The notes below the pieces were generated by a model that saw only the letters and a program-made list of their open reading frames with translations, did not search any database and was not told the DNA's origin. Positions 11,465 through 23,720 of a stretch of 64,000 nucleotides of DNA are shown piece by piece. The stretch spans positions 11,167,111-11,231,110 of the forward strand of contig NC_092576.1 in the NCBI RefSeq assembly GCF_037975245.1, in the 5' to 3' direction. Origin of the DNA: Apostichopus japonicus (lineage: Eukaryota > Echinodermata > Holothuroidea > Aspidochirotida > Stichopodidae). How positions within the stretch are numbered: position 1 is the stretch's first letter; every line of letters begins with the position of its first letter. Position numbers and translations under genes: made by a program.

Positions 11465-12031
11465 TTTGTGAATACCCCCAAGTTTTGAAATGATAAATTT
11501 GTATTGGTGTTCCCAAAGCTTATATGCTATTCACCAACCTACACATCTCTCTCCTACAGTGTATGTTACCTACCTATTGGTCATAGTTAACTTTTCGGAC
11601 CACCAAATTAACAGTCAGTACAACCAGAATGTATGGCTAGCTGGTTGTCCCTGGGACAACCAGAATTAAATCCTTGAAAATTAGCCCTGGGTAGCATGTA
11701 CCATGTCTGTATAAAAATCATTATTTAGAATTATATTGGGAGGGAGAGGGTGTCCTGGATTCAGCCCATCTCTTGGTACCAGTGTCCTCATATGTTCACA
11801 ATAAATAACCTTCTATAAACTTTGGTTAAGTGATTTATGATAAGAATTTTCAGTGCATGTGGAATCTTCCCAGCTATATACGAATATGCCAGCCCCCCCC
11901 CTCCAAAAAAAATCTTTCATTTTCAGCAAGAATATGATATTTAATCGCCATTAGTGCTCAGCAATTTTGTACGATACTTAAGTAATTGAAAAAACAATGG
12001 TTTTTCACTTTCCAGCAAGATCATGTAGGTT
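11465..12031. repeat. Local duplication copy B (empty site)
   Basis: This block is homologous to 9791-10801 and carries a single TTCACCAA at about 11531-11538, where copy A has the MITE. It is the natural pre-insertion allele of the target. Confidence 0.85.
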
Positions 12032-12832
12032 ATTAGTCTGGAACTAGTTAGCCTGTGTGTTACATAATCAATTCGCCAAGCCTAGCATAGCAAACGAGTG
12101 TGGAAAAGTCACTTCATCAGCTCAAATACCCCCCCCCCCCCGATCTACTGTGAGAGCCTATTAAAATGCCAGAGGCAGGTAAACTGTTTTGGCAGTGGTG
12201 CATTTTCAAATGAGACGTGTAAATTTTAGATACTCTGAAATTGTAAAATTATGAAGTCAAATTATGGAACTAAAAGGGCATGTAGGATAATGAACTGAGA
12301 TTCACCCTCGAACATAACCGCAATAACGATACATGTGTGAATATAACTTGTAAAATTAAAAACAATTTTAGTGGTGAGGTGGATATATATGCTATAGTTA
12401 TGAATGTTATTAAATATACAGGCCTGAAGGAGTACAATGCTTTATAGCATACATGTATGTTTAACCTAGCAGAGAGGCAGCCAAATCAAACATTCTCTTT
12501 TCAAGAAATATTTGCTCAGAGCAGGGAAAGTAATTAACACAAAGCACCCTCTCTCTACTGTAACTTAGTGCCAACGGAAAACAGTATACACTGTAGCTGA
12601 TTAATATCTCGTTTGGTTTTCTTAATGAGAATATTGTACTACTGTAGAATTCAACACAATAGGTCATGGCTACCCTGTAACCATGTAGCATCATCATCGA
12701 GCAAAGTTCCCCGAATTAAGTTCTTAACTGTGATATTGTGTGTGGATTCGCAAGTTAAAACTGGGGAACAGAATAACAAAGATAAACACAGGAGAAATAA
12801 TAGTCTCCAACTTGTATTATAGAGCACAGGCG
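12032..12832. other. Intronic, no gene seen
   Basis: AT-rich, with a C-run at about 12128-12140. Short frames only. Confidence 0.45.
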
Positions 12833-13149
12833 TTGGGTCTCTGGCGAGGGGTATCTGGGGAGGGGTATCAGGCGAGGCGTATCTGGGGAGGGGTATCTGG
12901 GGAGGGGTATCTGGGGAGGGGTATCTGGGGAGGGGTATCAGGCGATGGGTATCTGGCGAGGGGTATCTGGGGAGGGGTATCTGGGGAGGGGTATCAGGCG
13001 AGGCGTATCAGGCGAGGGGTTTCTGGCGAGGGGTATGTGGTGAGGGGTATCAGGCGAGGGTGTACGGCGAGGGGTATCTGAAGAGGGGTATCAGGCGAGG
13101 GGTATCTGGCGAGGGGTTTCTGGCGAGGGGTATCTGGGGAGGGGTATCT
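12833..13149 (+). repeat. 14-bp minisatellite (GGGGTATCTGGCGA-type)
   Basis: About 22 tandem 14-bp units alternate mainly between GGGGTATCTGGGGA and GGGGTATCAGGCGA, with a few TTTCT and TATGT variants. Since 14 is not a multiple of 3, the frame cycles, giving the artefactual GVSGEGY/GIWGGVS peptide on the plus strand. The strand is strongly G-biased. Confidence 0.9.
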
Positions 13150-13628
13150 GACTCCTGCGTAAAACAAAGTGAAGACGAAAAGGAATTGCGAAGATAACTG
13201 AGGATACTCTAATGAATAACTTTTTTACATAACAAAATAGAAAGAAATATTTACAGCTGTATCTGAGAATTCCTCTTACAAATTACATGGATGGGCGAAC
13301 GATAAGGTTTAACATCAATTGGTAAAACACTGTATACTTAAAGTAAGTAGGATCTGACAAAATTGAAGGTACCTTTCACCTCACAATGCATTCCATGTGA
13401 TCCACACGCACCTTTCATCCGCCCCCCCTCCTGCCCCCATCACCTCCCCCTCCCATTCCCCACCCTCCCTTCCCAATTTCAAAGTCTTGACATTACAGTT
13501 CTTAAAGCAATGAAACGCCTGATATTGGACTGGCCGATCCGATCATTTTTTGACGCGCAAGCTGCTTGCAATGGTCAAGCTGACCGTGTGTCATATATTA
13601 CACAGAACTCGATTTAAGGTGAAATGTG
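13150..13628. other. Intronic, C-rich tract
   Basis: The main visible feature is a C/T-rich tract at 13411-13480. The 84-codon frame across it is not gene-like. Confidence 0.4.
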
Positions 13629-13885
13629 TACTATTTTATTATTTTATTATTTTACCAAATTTATATAGCGCTCTTTTCATGCTTAAGCATGTTCAAGAGC
13701 GTTTACAATGACAACAAAATGACAAAACCCTTAAAATATGAATATGAAGAATAAAATTGACACAGCTTAAATGTTAATATATATATATATATATATATAT
13801 AAACGAAGGAATAATTTTAAAAATAATATAGATTTACAGTGAAATTCCTAAAAAGAAAAAAGGGAGTTTTATGTAAATTTAAGTA
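13629..13885. repeat. Dispersed interspersed repeat, copy 1
   Basis: Begins with TTTACCAAATTTATATAGCGCTCTTTTCATGC and continues through AAACCCTTAAAATATGAATATG and TTTACAGTGAAATTCC, interrupted by an (AT)n run at 13773-13801. The same succession reappears at 23461-23720. The opening AAATTTATATAGCGCTC resembles the reverse complement of the GCGCTATATAA tails of SINEs and LINEs. Confidence 0.7.
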
Positions 13886-14159
13886 TGTATACATGTGTGT
13901 ACATGTGTTTACATACTGTACCTAGCCTACTGTACATATATGTCAGGTCTTGCAATGGTTGCCGTTAGCTTACCACTATAGGCTAACTTTGTGATATATA
14001 TACATTAACATAATTTGTTGCTTTAAATTGTATTTGTAGGTAATGATCAAAAATGAGATTACATGGTACGTATCAACAGAACAGATGTTCTTTTGGCTTT
14101 CATACTGTAGTTTAAATATATTGATACTATGCACTATTAATGTTTACTGTCATTACAAG
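13886..14159. other. Intronic, no gene seen
   Basis: AT-rich, with no supported feature. Confidence 0.4.
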
Positions 14160-14640
14160 AATCGTGGAACTTTGCTAATTATGGTTTCATATCGAAAATG
14201 CTACCAGATACTCTGAATGCCTTCTTCACACAAAACTCAAACATCCACGCTCACAATACTAGGCAAGGTGATTACCTGCACCCAAGACAATGTCACAACA
14301 ATTTCTCTAAAAATAGCTTACATCATCGGGCCATCGCACTTTTAGAAAAAGGTTACAAAAGCACTTCATCAACATGTACTAGAACTGCGAAATGAAACTG
14401 AGGGGGGGGGGGGTGAAAGAAGGGAGAGGAAGGGGTGGTTCTGTTTGTTTTCTTCTTTTGGTTCTCTTTTCTATTTGAAAAGTTCTGTATTTTTTCAGGG
14501 AGTGTCACTACCCGACAAGCCCTATAGGGTTTTTTAGTACACTTAATTCCTTTCACAAGTTTTGTTTCTTATCTCCTTCTATGTCATATGTCATACTTAT
14601 GTTGTGATAGAACGAAATAAATAAATGAAATGAAGTATAC
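14160..14640 (+). mobile_element. Non-LTR retrotransposon 3' remnant (reverse transcriptase C-terminus)
   Basis: The frame at 14198-14395 reads MLPDTLNAFFTQNSNIHAHN, then TRQGDYLHPRQ. The LP-x-FFT-N-xIHxHNTR signature is typical of the extreme C-terminus of CR1/L2/RTE-type reverse transcriptases. It ends at a stop and is followed by a 3' UTR-like tract with a G-run, then an A-rich AAATAAATAAATGAAATGAA tail near 14635. The reverse transcriptase catalytic core is absent, so this is a 5'-truncated dead copy. Confidence 0.75.
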
Positions 14641-16744
14641 CATAAAGGTCAAGGAAGAGTGTGTTTTGTTCAAGAATGGGCCCAAAAATCGTAATGTTAG
14701 CCCAATCGTAGCAAATTCCTGAGTGCTCAGCAAAAACATTGGCCTTTAACCTGAACAAGATTTAGTTACCATTCTTGTCTGACAAATGACAAAGCTGTGC
14801 AACAATAGCCTGTAATTTAACAGAATAATGATACATACATGTGTAAAAACTAGTTTATATCATAAAATCTGCAGTATTTTCAGCTGTTTATATATATTTG
14901 ATCGCTTGGGTTGAAGGGTGCAGTCAGGGTCCGGCGTCCGATCATTAACACATTCCATAACATCAATGCTTTTCTTGACCTATTGAATGGTCATCCCATT
15001 CAGAAGCAATCTCTATTGTCCTGCCCAATCACAACCCATTGATGCAATACTCACTTAATCCCATTGTGTCAATACCCTTGCTGAGGGGGGCAGAGGGGTC
15101 CACTATGGGCCACTGATAATGATTATCTCGTTGAACAATAGGAAGTTGGAGGTATCGCAAACAAGGTCTATAATTCACAGTTGTGTAGTAATGTTGGGAC
15201 CACTGAAGGTAGGCTATTTGAGTTTCAAAAAGTGCACAGAAAAGAAGGGGGTGGGTGTATAGTAGGATGCACGAAGGCGTTAAGTTCTATATTGTCCTGT
15301 GCTGTGTTGTGTAAGCAAGGATTCCTACTGGGCTTGCTGGTTCACTGGTGGTAGTATGTCAATAGGTGAGGTGTAAGGACATCGTTTGGAATGTTAATGT
15401 AAATTATCTCTCTAATGTTTGTCATTTATTCATTGCCGAGAGGAAGAGTTATAATTCACACACACTCTTTTTTTGGATGCTTTTATGATCAGGTGATTTG
15501 CCGATGTCGACACCTGAGTTGGATTCTTTTGAATATATTCACACTGAAAATGAGACCTAATTCATGGGATCATATACTGTAAGTAGTCTATTAGGATGAT
15601 GATTTTTTGATGGAAGTAGAATCTTAAATGCATGGACTATTGCTAGGAGTCGTACTCGGTAACCGTCGAACCAAGTCAAACCGTTTCTTGTCGTGAGATC
15701 TCAGTCGTGGGAAACATTAACAATTCATCTTTTTCTTTCATCGGGATGTGATGTTTCAAAATTTATTCAAGAATTTATTTTGAAACTCAGCGTTTGTTGG
15801 GGTTACAAGTATTTTAGTCTGGCTTGTTTTAAGGAATGTGAAAGACCAAACGTTGATAAATCTTTAGGGTTGGATTGAGCTTATTGCTGTGTTACCGAAA
15901 CTGGATGGAAATTAACTCTCTCTCTCTCTCAAAAAATAAAATGGAATTATGAGAGATTTTGTTGACACAACTTCCGCAATTATCTTTGTTTTAAATTAAT
16001 GATCTTTGGAAAATTATTGTTAAATTTAATGTACTTGCCACAAAAAGAGAGTATTTGATGGAGTCGTGTGAGCGGTCATACAGATATGAAATGAATACAG
16101 CCGGATGCTGTTTCTTTGGAAGGGTATAATTATTCAAACTCACTTTTGAGGTGAATTTATCTTTATCCAATGTGGCCTGGTTTATATACTGCGTAATATA
16201 CTATACACACGGTGCACGTCATGCAACATGGATGTAATATCCAGAAAATGATTCTGATCGCTCGACTTAACGGAAGAAAAAAGAAATCGATTTCTCTCGG
16301 ATGTGGACTGACGTGGCAGCCATTTTGATTAATAGGGTGAGTTATTGCATTTGATATTCTTTTTTCTTTTTCAATATTATTTTATATTTGTTGACCATGA
16401 CCCTTCTGTTATTACAAGTGCTTCCCACTGATAAAAAAAAAATACAATACAAAACAATATTCATATATGCTAATCAATATTTGATAGAATGTAGAGTATA
16501 TAGCTGTTATTTTGTGATAAGTTTTATTTTATCTTGTTTTTGTATCATCTTTTCATCGTTGGTAATTATCATTATTGTAACTATAGTAACTGTACATAAC
16601 TAATATTGAGTGGTGAAGCCTAGTGACCACAACAAGTTTGAAAAAAAAAATCAAAATCATAATGCAATTTATGAAAAAAGGAACAATAAATTCACTATGA
16701 AATACCATTTAAAATCAGCAAAACTGACTCTATGAGTTGTGCTC
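14641..16744. other. Intronic, no gene seen
   Basis: AT-rich intronic sequence with a short (CT)n at 15919-15930. Frames are short and without splice support. Confidence 0.45.
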
Positions 16745-17125
16745 TTGCTGATTTCAGTAAGGCGGCATTTCAGTGAGGTAACCCTATTTCTATGATTATA
16801 TCGTAAATGTAATTCCCTAAGTTCTCAGTAAAGGTTTTAGTAAGGCATCAGTAAACCTGATACAGTAAGGTTTCAGTGAGGTAACCCTGTATTCATTATT
16901 ATATATCATAAAATGTAATTCACTAAGGTCTCAGTAAAGGTTTTAGTAAGGCATCAGTAGACCTTAATTATAGTAAGGTTTCAGTGAGGTTACCCTATAT
17001 TCATTATTAGATATCGTAAAATGTAATTCACTCAGTTCTCAGTTAGGGTTTTAGTAAGACATTAGTAAACCTGATACAGTAAGGTTTCAGTGAGGTACTA
17101 TATTCATAATTAGATATCATAAAAC
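16745..17125 (+). repeat. Tandem repeat, about 105-bp period, 3.5 copies
   Basis: Units begin CAGTGAGGTAACCCTATATTC and run through TAAAATGTAATTCACTAAG, TCTCAGTAAAGGTTTTAGTA and GATACAGTAAGGTTT. Full units start near 16773, 16877 and 16982, and a partial one near 17087. Within the unit the word CAGTRAGG is itself reiterated. Confidence 0.85.
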
Positions 17126-19490
17126 GAAGACATTTAATAAGGTGTCAATGAACCTTATTTGGTGATAGTTGTTCAATGCAGCTATTACACAATTCTGTAT
17201 CAAACACTCATACGCACCCACACACATACACACATACATTGAAAATAAAGGAAAGAATTCACAATGTATGAACACAATACAATATTTGTACAAAATATGA
17301 CAAAAATGTGCAAAAAAATCATGAAAAAGAACCAAAAATCAAGCATAGGATATTCAAATTTAGCAGCATCATCAAGGTCTCCCCCCTCCCCCAGCCCCCA
17401 AAGGCATAGAAAAGTATGTTTGAATTTATGTTTCAGAATTTTCAGATCTATACCAAATTAAAGTGCACTTGATACTTCCATCATATGTGAGGGGGTATGT
17501 GTATAAGGACTGGCAAATACTTGTATTCAAACATTCATATTGATAAAATTTTATGAGATCAAATTCACAACAACATTAATCTTTTAAAGCTTTGCAGAAC
17601 TTGCTCTGTTTTCTACCTGTGAAGCTGTACAATAATTGACCATATACACAGTATGAAATGATATCTTCCAAATAGCTGTCATAAAATATCATATACTCTC
17701 TAGTTGCTATGGTAATGACCCAAACTGTTATAGGGGTCAACTAGAGTCTATGGGGTTGTTTGTGGCGTCCATAGTGACTGGGTGAGTCCCAAGTATGCAC
17801 TATAACATTAATTTATGTAAGCCTGTACACTGTGTTTTTCTAAGGCCTGGGACAATATTAATAACCACACTCTTTCCTTTGGTGCTCACTGCTTAAGTTA
17901 TCGTAGTTAATAAAAAAATCTGGCACTTTTTACATGTTTGTCCTGGAAGAGTCTTTAAGAAGAATATGAGCGATTCAATATTATAATTTCTTTCAAGGTT
18001 TGAGCTGAGGGAAACGAGAATATAGAAATGGATATTTATTTCTGCTGGAAAGTTTATGGATATCGTTTTGATATATGACTAAGGTATATCATCCATTTGG
18101 ATTCTGTACTGTCGAGGGTCTTATATGGCATATATATGTGTGATGTGTGGTGACGAACTGTTAAATATGTATGCATGGTCTTGAATTGTGTTATATATTT
18201 GCTGTTGTGGTTAAAAAAGTTGGCATATTGGACATATTTGTGATTTTTTTCTTCTTCTGGGAAATGGATAAATATTGAAGACACTTTCATGAGGATATAA
18301 CGTAGTTATTGCTTGACATGATTTAATGGTAAATTTTTAAAAATCTGATGAATGATTCCTGGATAAAATCTCTTTGACAGAAGTTCTACTGTGCAGGTAT
18401 TTTCCAATCTTAAACATATTTTTATGCAACAAACGTGCAATAAATATGCAATAGTATGTAGTGAACCTGCAATAAACGTGCAATAGTATCTATAGGAAAC
18501 ATGCAATGTCTGGTCCTGAGGTAAATTCAGCATGGTCTTTTATATGTGTTAGAAATTGTGGTTATAAATGTAAAAATCTGGTCATTTTGATAATTTTCTT
18601 TTTTTGTCTGTGGTTTTTTACGGAAGTTGACTCTTATTTTGAAACTTGGGAACAAGTTTGTGTTCACATTTTGTGTTGGCTGTTTCAGATGTTTGTGAAT
18701 TTTAGATTTTCCTGGAATATTGAAAATATAGTACTATATATGACTCAAGAGTCGAACACTAACAGTGACTGCTTGAACATATTAGCTTAAAATTGTGTAC
18801 CTGTTTGCCCATTTTGCATTTTGTAATTTTGGTAATCGATATCAGATAAATTATTCACTGTTCAAGATTTCATTCCATTTTACTAGTTGACGTTAGCATG
18901 AACTAATTTAAGCCGTTTCTCTATGGTAGAAGTTTTTTGTTTATATCCTCATAATTAACATGTCGAAAAGTTCAAGGAAGTGTAGGCTTGTAGTAGTTTT
19001 TACCTTCTTGTTTCTCGTTAGTTGGATTTAGACAAATGGATGGTACTAAATGTTTAGAAAAGCAACTTTTAAATTTGGTCTTGAGTTGCGATAAAATTTG
19101 AGTGAATTGTTACGGTCAGTTTTAATGTAACTTTCTTTGATGCATAATGCATGCTTGCGATTTTACTGTAGGGTAACAGCTCACTAAAACAATAGAGATA
19201 TGACTTGATGTTATTAAGACAAAGATTTGTGTGGTGCTCCGAGAAAACTTTGTCAGTACAATAACCTTGGCGTAAACCTGTAACAATAAAGTGTCTATCT
19301 ATGCCCTATACCCAGACATTATGAAATTAAATTTGACCTAGACAGTAATTTCTCCTATGTACGTCATATAGGCATTACAGCCTAAGGCTGTATCTTGATA
19401 AAGCTCCTACAGTTTGTTCCAGGTCAAATTTGCAAAGGGTCAAAAAGCAAGACAGAATTGCAACCACGAAAATAATGCAGACAGAAAGAA
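17126..19490. other. Intronic, no gene seen
   Basis: AT-rich. At 18425-18505 there is a short degenerate repeat of AACNTGCAATA words. No exon is supported. Confidence 0.45.
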
Positions 19491-20120
19491 AAAGCTACTC
19501 TCGATTATCCTTCCTCACCCGTCCTTTAACCTCTTCGTTCTTTATTCTTTCCTATTCTTTTCCCCTTCTTTATTTGCCCTCCCCTCTCCTCTTGTCACCC
19601 CCCCATCCCATCCTTTCCTTACCCTTTCCCTTTTTCTCCTTTCTGTTTTCTCCCCTTATCCTTCTTCTTCTCCTCACATCTCCCCTGCAAAGGACAGAAG
19701 TGAAACATACTGTACAGTCCTGACAGCTTTGGAATAGAACCATTAGTTCTGTAGCTTGCTAGAACATGTTGACCCATTAACTGTCTGACGGGAGCTCCTC
19801 CCCTAACGTACCTCACCCATCCTTCCTTGTTCCTTTCTTTGTTCCTGAATTCACCCTCTTTCCCCCTTCTTCATATCCCCATTCCTTACCCTTTCCCTCC
19901 ATTTTCATCTCATCCTTTCCTTCTCTTCCATGTTCCTCTCCTTCCCCTTTCTCCTATCCTTCTCCACCCCCCCCCCTCCCGTAAAAATGTGGTAATAGAT
20001 CAGACATTATAGAGGACAGTGCTAGGGTACTACAGTTAGCATTCTATTAGTTCTGAAGCTCTCTACTATACAGACTCGTTTAAATAGTTAACCATCTGAC
20101 CGAGAGCACATACCACTGCA
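19491..20120. repeat. Pyrimidine-rich degenerate duplication
   Basis: Two diverged units each combine a C/T-only tract (19498-19685, 19815-19983) with a shared follow-on segment around ATTAGTTCTGTAGCT and GTTAACCATCTGAC (19740-19790 and 20045-20100). The period is about 310 bp. The Ser/Pro/Leu-rich frames in the tracts are compositional artefacts. Confidence 0.65.
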
Positions 20121-20279
20121 GGGTCATGTCATGATCAAATTCATTACCTTAATAACTTAATCTCCTTACAATGTCATCTTTGCTTTAAATCACATGATGC
20201 AACTTTAAAGGGGAACTCTCTAGTGGCATGATCAACATTTATATAGATGATGAGTCCAGTTCCCATATCAAGTCTGTAG

Positions 20280-20757
20280 TAACCCAAGATTCCAGTGAGG
20301 AGAGAGGAGGGTGGGTGAGAGAGGGGGTTGGGGGGCGGGGTGAGAGTAAGGGAGTAAGGTAGAGAGGGGGTGGATGAGTGAGTGTGAGGAGTGGAAAGGG
20401 AAGAGTGAGGGAGAGAGGGGGGTGTGGGTGAGGGAGAGAAGGGGTGGATGAGGTGGAGTGAGTGTGAGGAAGGGAGAGGGTATGGGTGAGAAAGTGAGGG
20501 AGCGAGGCGATGGATTAGAGAGGGGATGGATGAGAGAGGGAGAGTGGGGGTGGGTGAGAGAATGAGGGAGAGAGGTGGTGGGTATGAGAGTATGGGAAGG
20601 GCAAGTGAGAATGAGTGGGAAAGGGAGGGACTAGGAAGAGTGAGGGATGGGAAAGAGAGAAATGAAAAAAGAAGGGGAAGAGAATGAGTGGGAAGAGGAG
20701 AGGCAAGGGAGAGCGATCGGGATGGGAGAGAGAAATAAAATAGAGGAGACAATGTTA
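20280..20757. repeat. Long polypurine tract
   Basis: Almost 480 bp of nearly pure A/G with short GAGAGGGxxG and GTGGGTGAG reiterations on the plus strand. The minus strand is open for 198 codons only because the complement is T/C-rich, giving Ser/Leu/Pro/His. Such tracts can form triplex (H-)DNA under superhelical stress. Confidence 0.85.
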
Positions 20758-21589
20758 GGGTGGAGTCCAAGGATATTTAAGTATTAGTACACATACATGT
20801 ATATATTACTGAATATTTGTCTATGTTGATGTAGAGGTATCCAGTTATGTTAGAAGGTATACAGGGATAATGTTAATGTGGCACAATTTTAAATACCTAA
20901 GTTATGAACTGCAATGCATAGTCAGTTGGGATGATAGGTATGAAGTACAGCTACCGGCAGTGCATGTGCTCAAGCTAATGCACAATTGCAAAGGGTACCA
21001 TAGCTTAGATTAAGTGACCGAGTCGTCTAGTTAAGTATACTATAAACTATATATATATCCTCTTTAACTGCCCTCATTAAACTTGATTTCCTGTTGCCAG
21101 TCAGCATCCAGACATTTGAATAGCTGAGTGCTCATTCTTACCATTCCATTTAAACTCCTAGCTAGCATTGATTGATGTTGGAATGCCCTCTATTTATATC
21201 ATTCTGTCTGCGTCTTCGCCCGCCCCGGTGCATTAGATGGGTGACGAAGGAGGAAATGTTCTTTGTCCAGAGGAATGTTAACATCTCGGCAGCTTTATGT
21301 AGTGCACATGGGTACTGCAGCTCCCCTCCTACACGGCATCAATTAAAGTCATAAATGTGTGACACAGAAAACAGATGAAGAAACAATGGGTGTTACCAGC
21401 TGGAACGCTAATAGTCTTCAAATCGAATGATAAAGTAAACTTAGAGCTAAACTATTTGAGTTGAATGTAATAGTGCATCTAGGAGGAATGTAGACCTAAT
21501 TTTGATACAAACTTTAAACAAAGGTATGATATGAAAAGCCTATAGTGTCCTTAACGTATAATATATATAGATGTACCATTGATATATAT
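20758..21589. other. Intronic, no gene seen
   Basis: AT-rich. Nothing can be supported. Confidence 0.4.
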
Positions 21590-22110
21590 ACATTAGGGGA
21601 AGGGAAATTTAGAAGGAAGGTGGTGGGGGGGGGGGGGGTGGGCAGAGGAAGGATACATAGGGTCATTGATGGAGTTGTCAAAAAGATAGTGGAACATATG
21701 ATCTATAGGTCACTAGTAAAAGCTGAATGTACAAGAGGAGGATGGGGGGGGGGAGGGGACAATTAGGGAGGATGTGGAGTTGATGAGGAGACATGGAGAG
21801 GTAGCTGTAAGGAGAAGGGTAAGTAGGGGTGGGTTGGCAGAAAGAAAGTGGAAGGAATAATACTGTATACAGGTCAATACAAGGGGAGGTGGGGGAGGGC
21901 ATAATTAGAGAGGATGGGGATTATATGAGACAAGGAGAGGTAGCTGTGAGGGTATGGGGTTAGTAGAGGTGGGGGTTGGCAAAAAAAAAAGTGGTATGCA
22001 TAATCTATAGTTCAGCTGAATATACGGAGGGGCAGAGGAGGAGGGGGATTGGAGAGGGAGAGGGGGATTGGAGAGGAGGAGGTGGAGGGGGAAGGAGTCA
22101 CAGGGAGTAG
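21590..22110. repeat. G-rich tandem repeat, about 180-190-bp period
   Basis: Units contain GGAGAGGTAGCTGTRAGG, AGTAGRGGTGGG, TTGGCARAAA and ATAATCTATAG and repeat from about 21690 to 22030. They are flanked by G-runs (21626-21638, 21744-21752) and a GGAGAGGGAGAGGGGGATT simple repeat to 22095. Confidence 0.75.
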
Positions 22111-22876
22111 TGCGTAAGGTTTTATTCTAAATGTTCATCAATTAGTTAGTCAATCAATTTAGATACTTTTAGTGAATAAATATCATTGAGACTGATAACT
22201 TACCTCAATAAGTAAATGGTCTATCAGATTGCATGTATGGTCACTTGTTTCATCAGGGTACTGAGTACTGACAGTAATTGACTGGTTTTATAGTTTAGAA
22301 TATTCAGAACTACATACTTTCTTTGTCAAACGATTGTTCCAATATGGACGGTCAAAAAACATATGATGTGCTTGAGAGAATAAGAATGGATTGAGTTCTG
22401 TCCATCCCAGACATCACTTTACAATATAAATTAAAGTCTCAGTTGCAATGGTTTTTAGTCCTGGATTCCACGCATTTTCTTGAACTTCTTAGGAAGTCGT
22501 TGAGGGTCATTGCCAATAATTTTAGACAAGAGGGTGACACCTCTCTTTCATCCACCTTTAGACTGAACTGTCAAATTTCTCATCAGTTAGCTGTTGCTCT
22601 TTTGACATCAAGGACTTAAGTTTCTTTTGTTTGTTCATTCATGCAAACCATGGTCTGATGTATTTAACAATTACAGTATTTCCATCTTTTATAACCAACA
22701 AGTGCCATTAACCTTCAAACTGTCCGGTGTAGTTTAGGCCTGAAAGTTTCACTCTTTAAGAAATTAAGTTCCTAAGCAAGCAGTCAGAGAGAAAGGTTCT
22801 AAGGCCAGAAATCTTTCTTTTTTTTTTTGGATGCTTAATATTTGTTTGGAGTACAGTTCATGTGAAGCAGAGATAC
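22111..22876. other. Intronic, no gene seen
   Basis: AT-rich, no supported feature. Confidence 0.4.
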
Positions 22877-23232
22877 AGTTTGTCCATCAGTATGTTATCC
22901 AGAATTCTTGTGATCCACTTTAGGATGTGTAAGTTTAACATGTGGATTATGAACACAGATATATTCTTACAAGATTGGAAGTTTCACCTGGAATTATTTT
23001 CTCACCTGTTTTTACATGTGCTCATGTTTTACAATCATTCATGAAAACTATCATAGTTTGTCCATCAGTATGTTTTCCAGAATTCTTGTGATCTGCTGTA
23101 GGATCTGCTAGTTTAACATGTGGATTATGAACAGATAATTTCTTGCAAGATTGGAAGTTTCACCTGGAGCTATGTTCTCGCCTGTTTTTACTTGTGTTCA
23201 CGTTTTACAATCATTCATGAAACTATCATCAA
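22877..23232. repeat. 178-bp tandem duplication
   Basis: AGTTTGTCCATCAGTATGTT starts at 22877 and again at 23055. The two copies match nearly throughout (for example AAGATTGGAAGTTTCACCTG and ACAATCATTCATGAAA), with about 10% differences. Confidence 0.9.
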
Positions 23233-23454
23233 TTTTAACTCTGTTGGTCCATCTGTGCCGAGAATTTTTCATCTTTGGTACTGAGATTATGTACAAGGCT
23301 CTGTATGTTGCTAGAACACCTGAAAATGGTCACCTGATGCTGTACACTTCTCCATATCTGTGTGTTGTCTTCACATACATGTTTTTCTGCATGGTGTGGA
23401 ATGTAAGTTTTTATATGTTATTTTGTTGCGCAGATACTCATTATTAATTAAACT

Positions 23455-23720
23455 ATATATTTATATTATTTTACCAAATTTATATAAACCCTTAAAATAT
23501 GAATATAAAGAATAAAATTGACACAGCTTAAATATTAATATAAAAAAATATAAATATATCTATATAATCGAAGGAATAATTTTAAAAATAATACAGATTT
23601 ACAGTGAAATTCCTAAAAAGAGAAAAGTGAGTTTTAAGTAAATTTAAGTAACAAAATGACTAAACCCCTTAAAATATGAATACGAAAAATAAAATGGACG
23701 CAGCTTGAAAATTAATATAA
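23455..23720. repeat. Dispersed interspersed repeat, copy 2 (with partial third)
   Basis: Matches 13629-13885 from TTATTTTACCAAATTTATATA through AAACCCTTAAAATATGAATA to TTTACAGTGAAATTCC. It then restarts at about 23648 with ACAAAATGACTAAACCCCTTA as a partial second unit. The internal hairpin segment present in copy 1 (GCGCTCTTTTCATGC...) is missing. Confidence 0.7.

Noticed and set aside
12740-13081. 113-codon Gly-rich repeat protein
   Set aside because: It is encoded by a 14-bp minisatellite. The frame cycles through the repeat and has no support outside it.
20174-20770. 198-codon minus-strand ORF rich in Ser, Pro, Leu and His
   Set aside because: It is the translation of a polypurine/polypyrimidine tract. 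Stop codons are rare there for compositional reasons, and there are no start context, splice or domain features.
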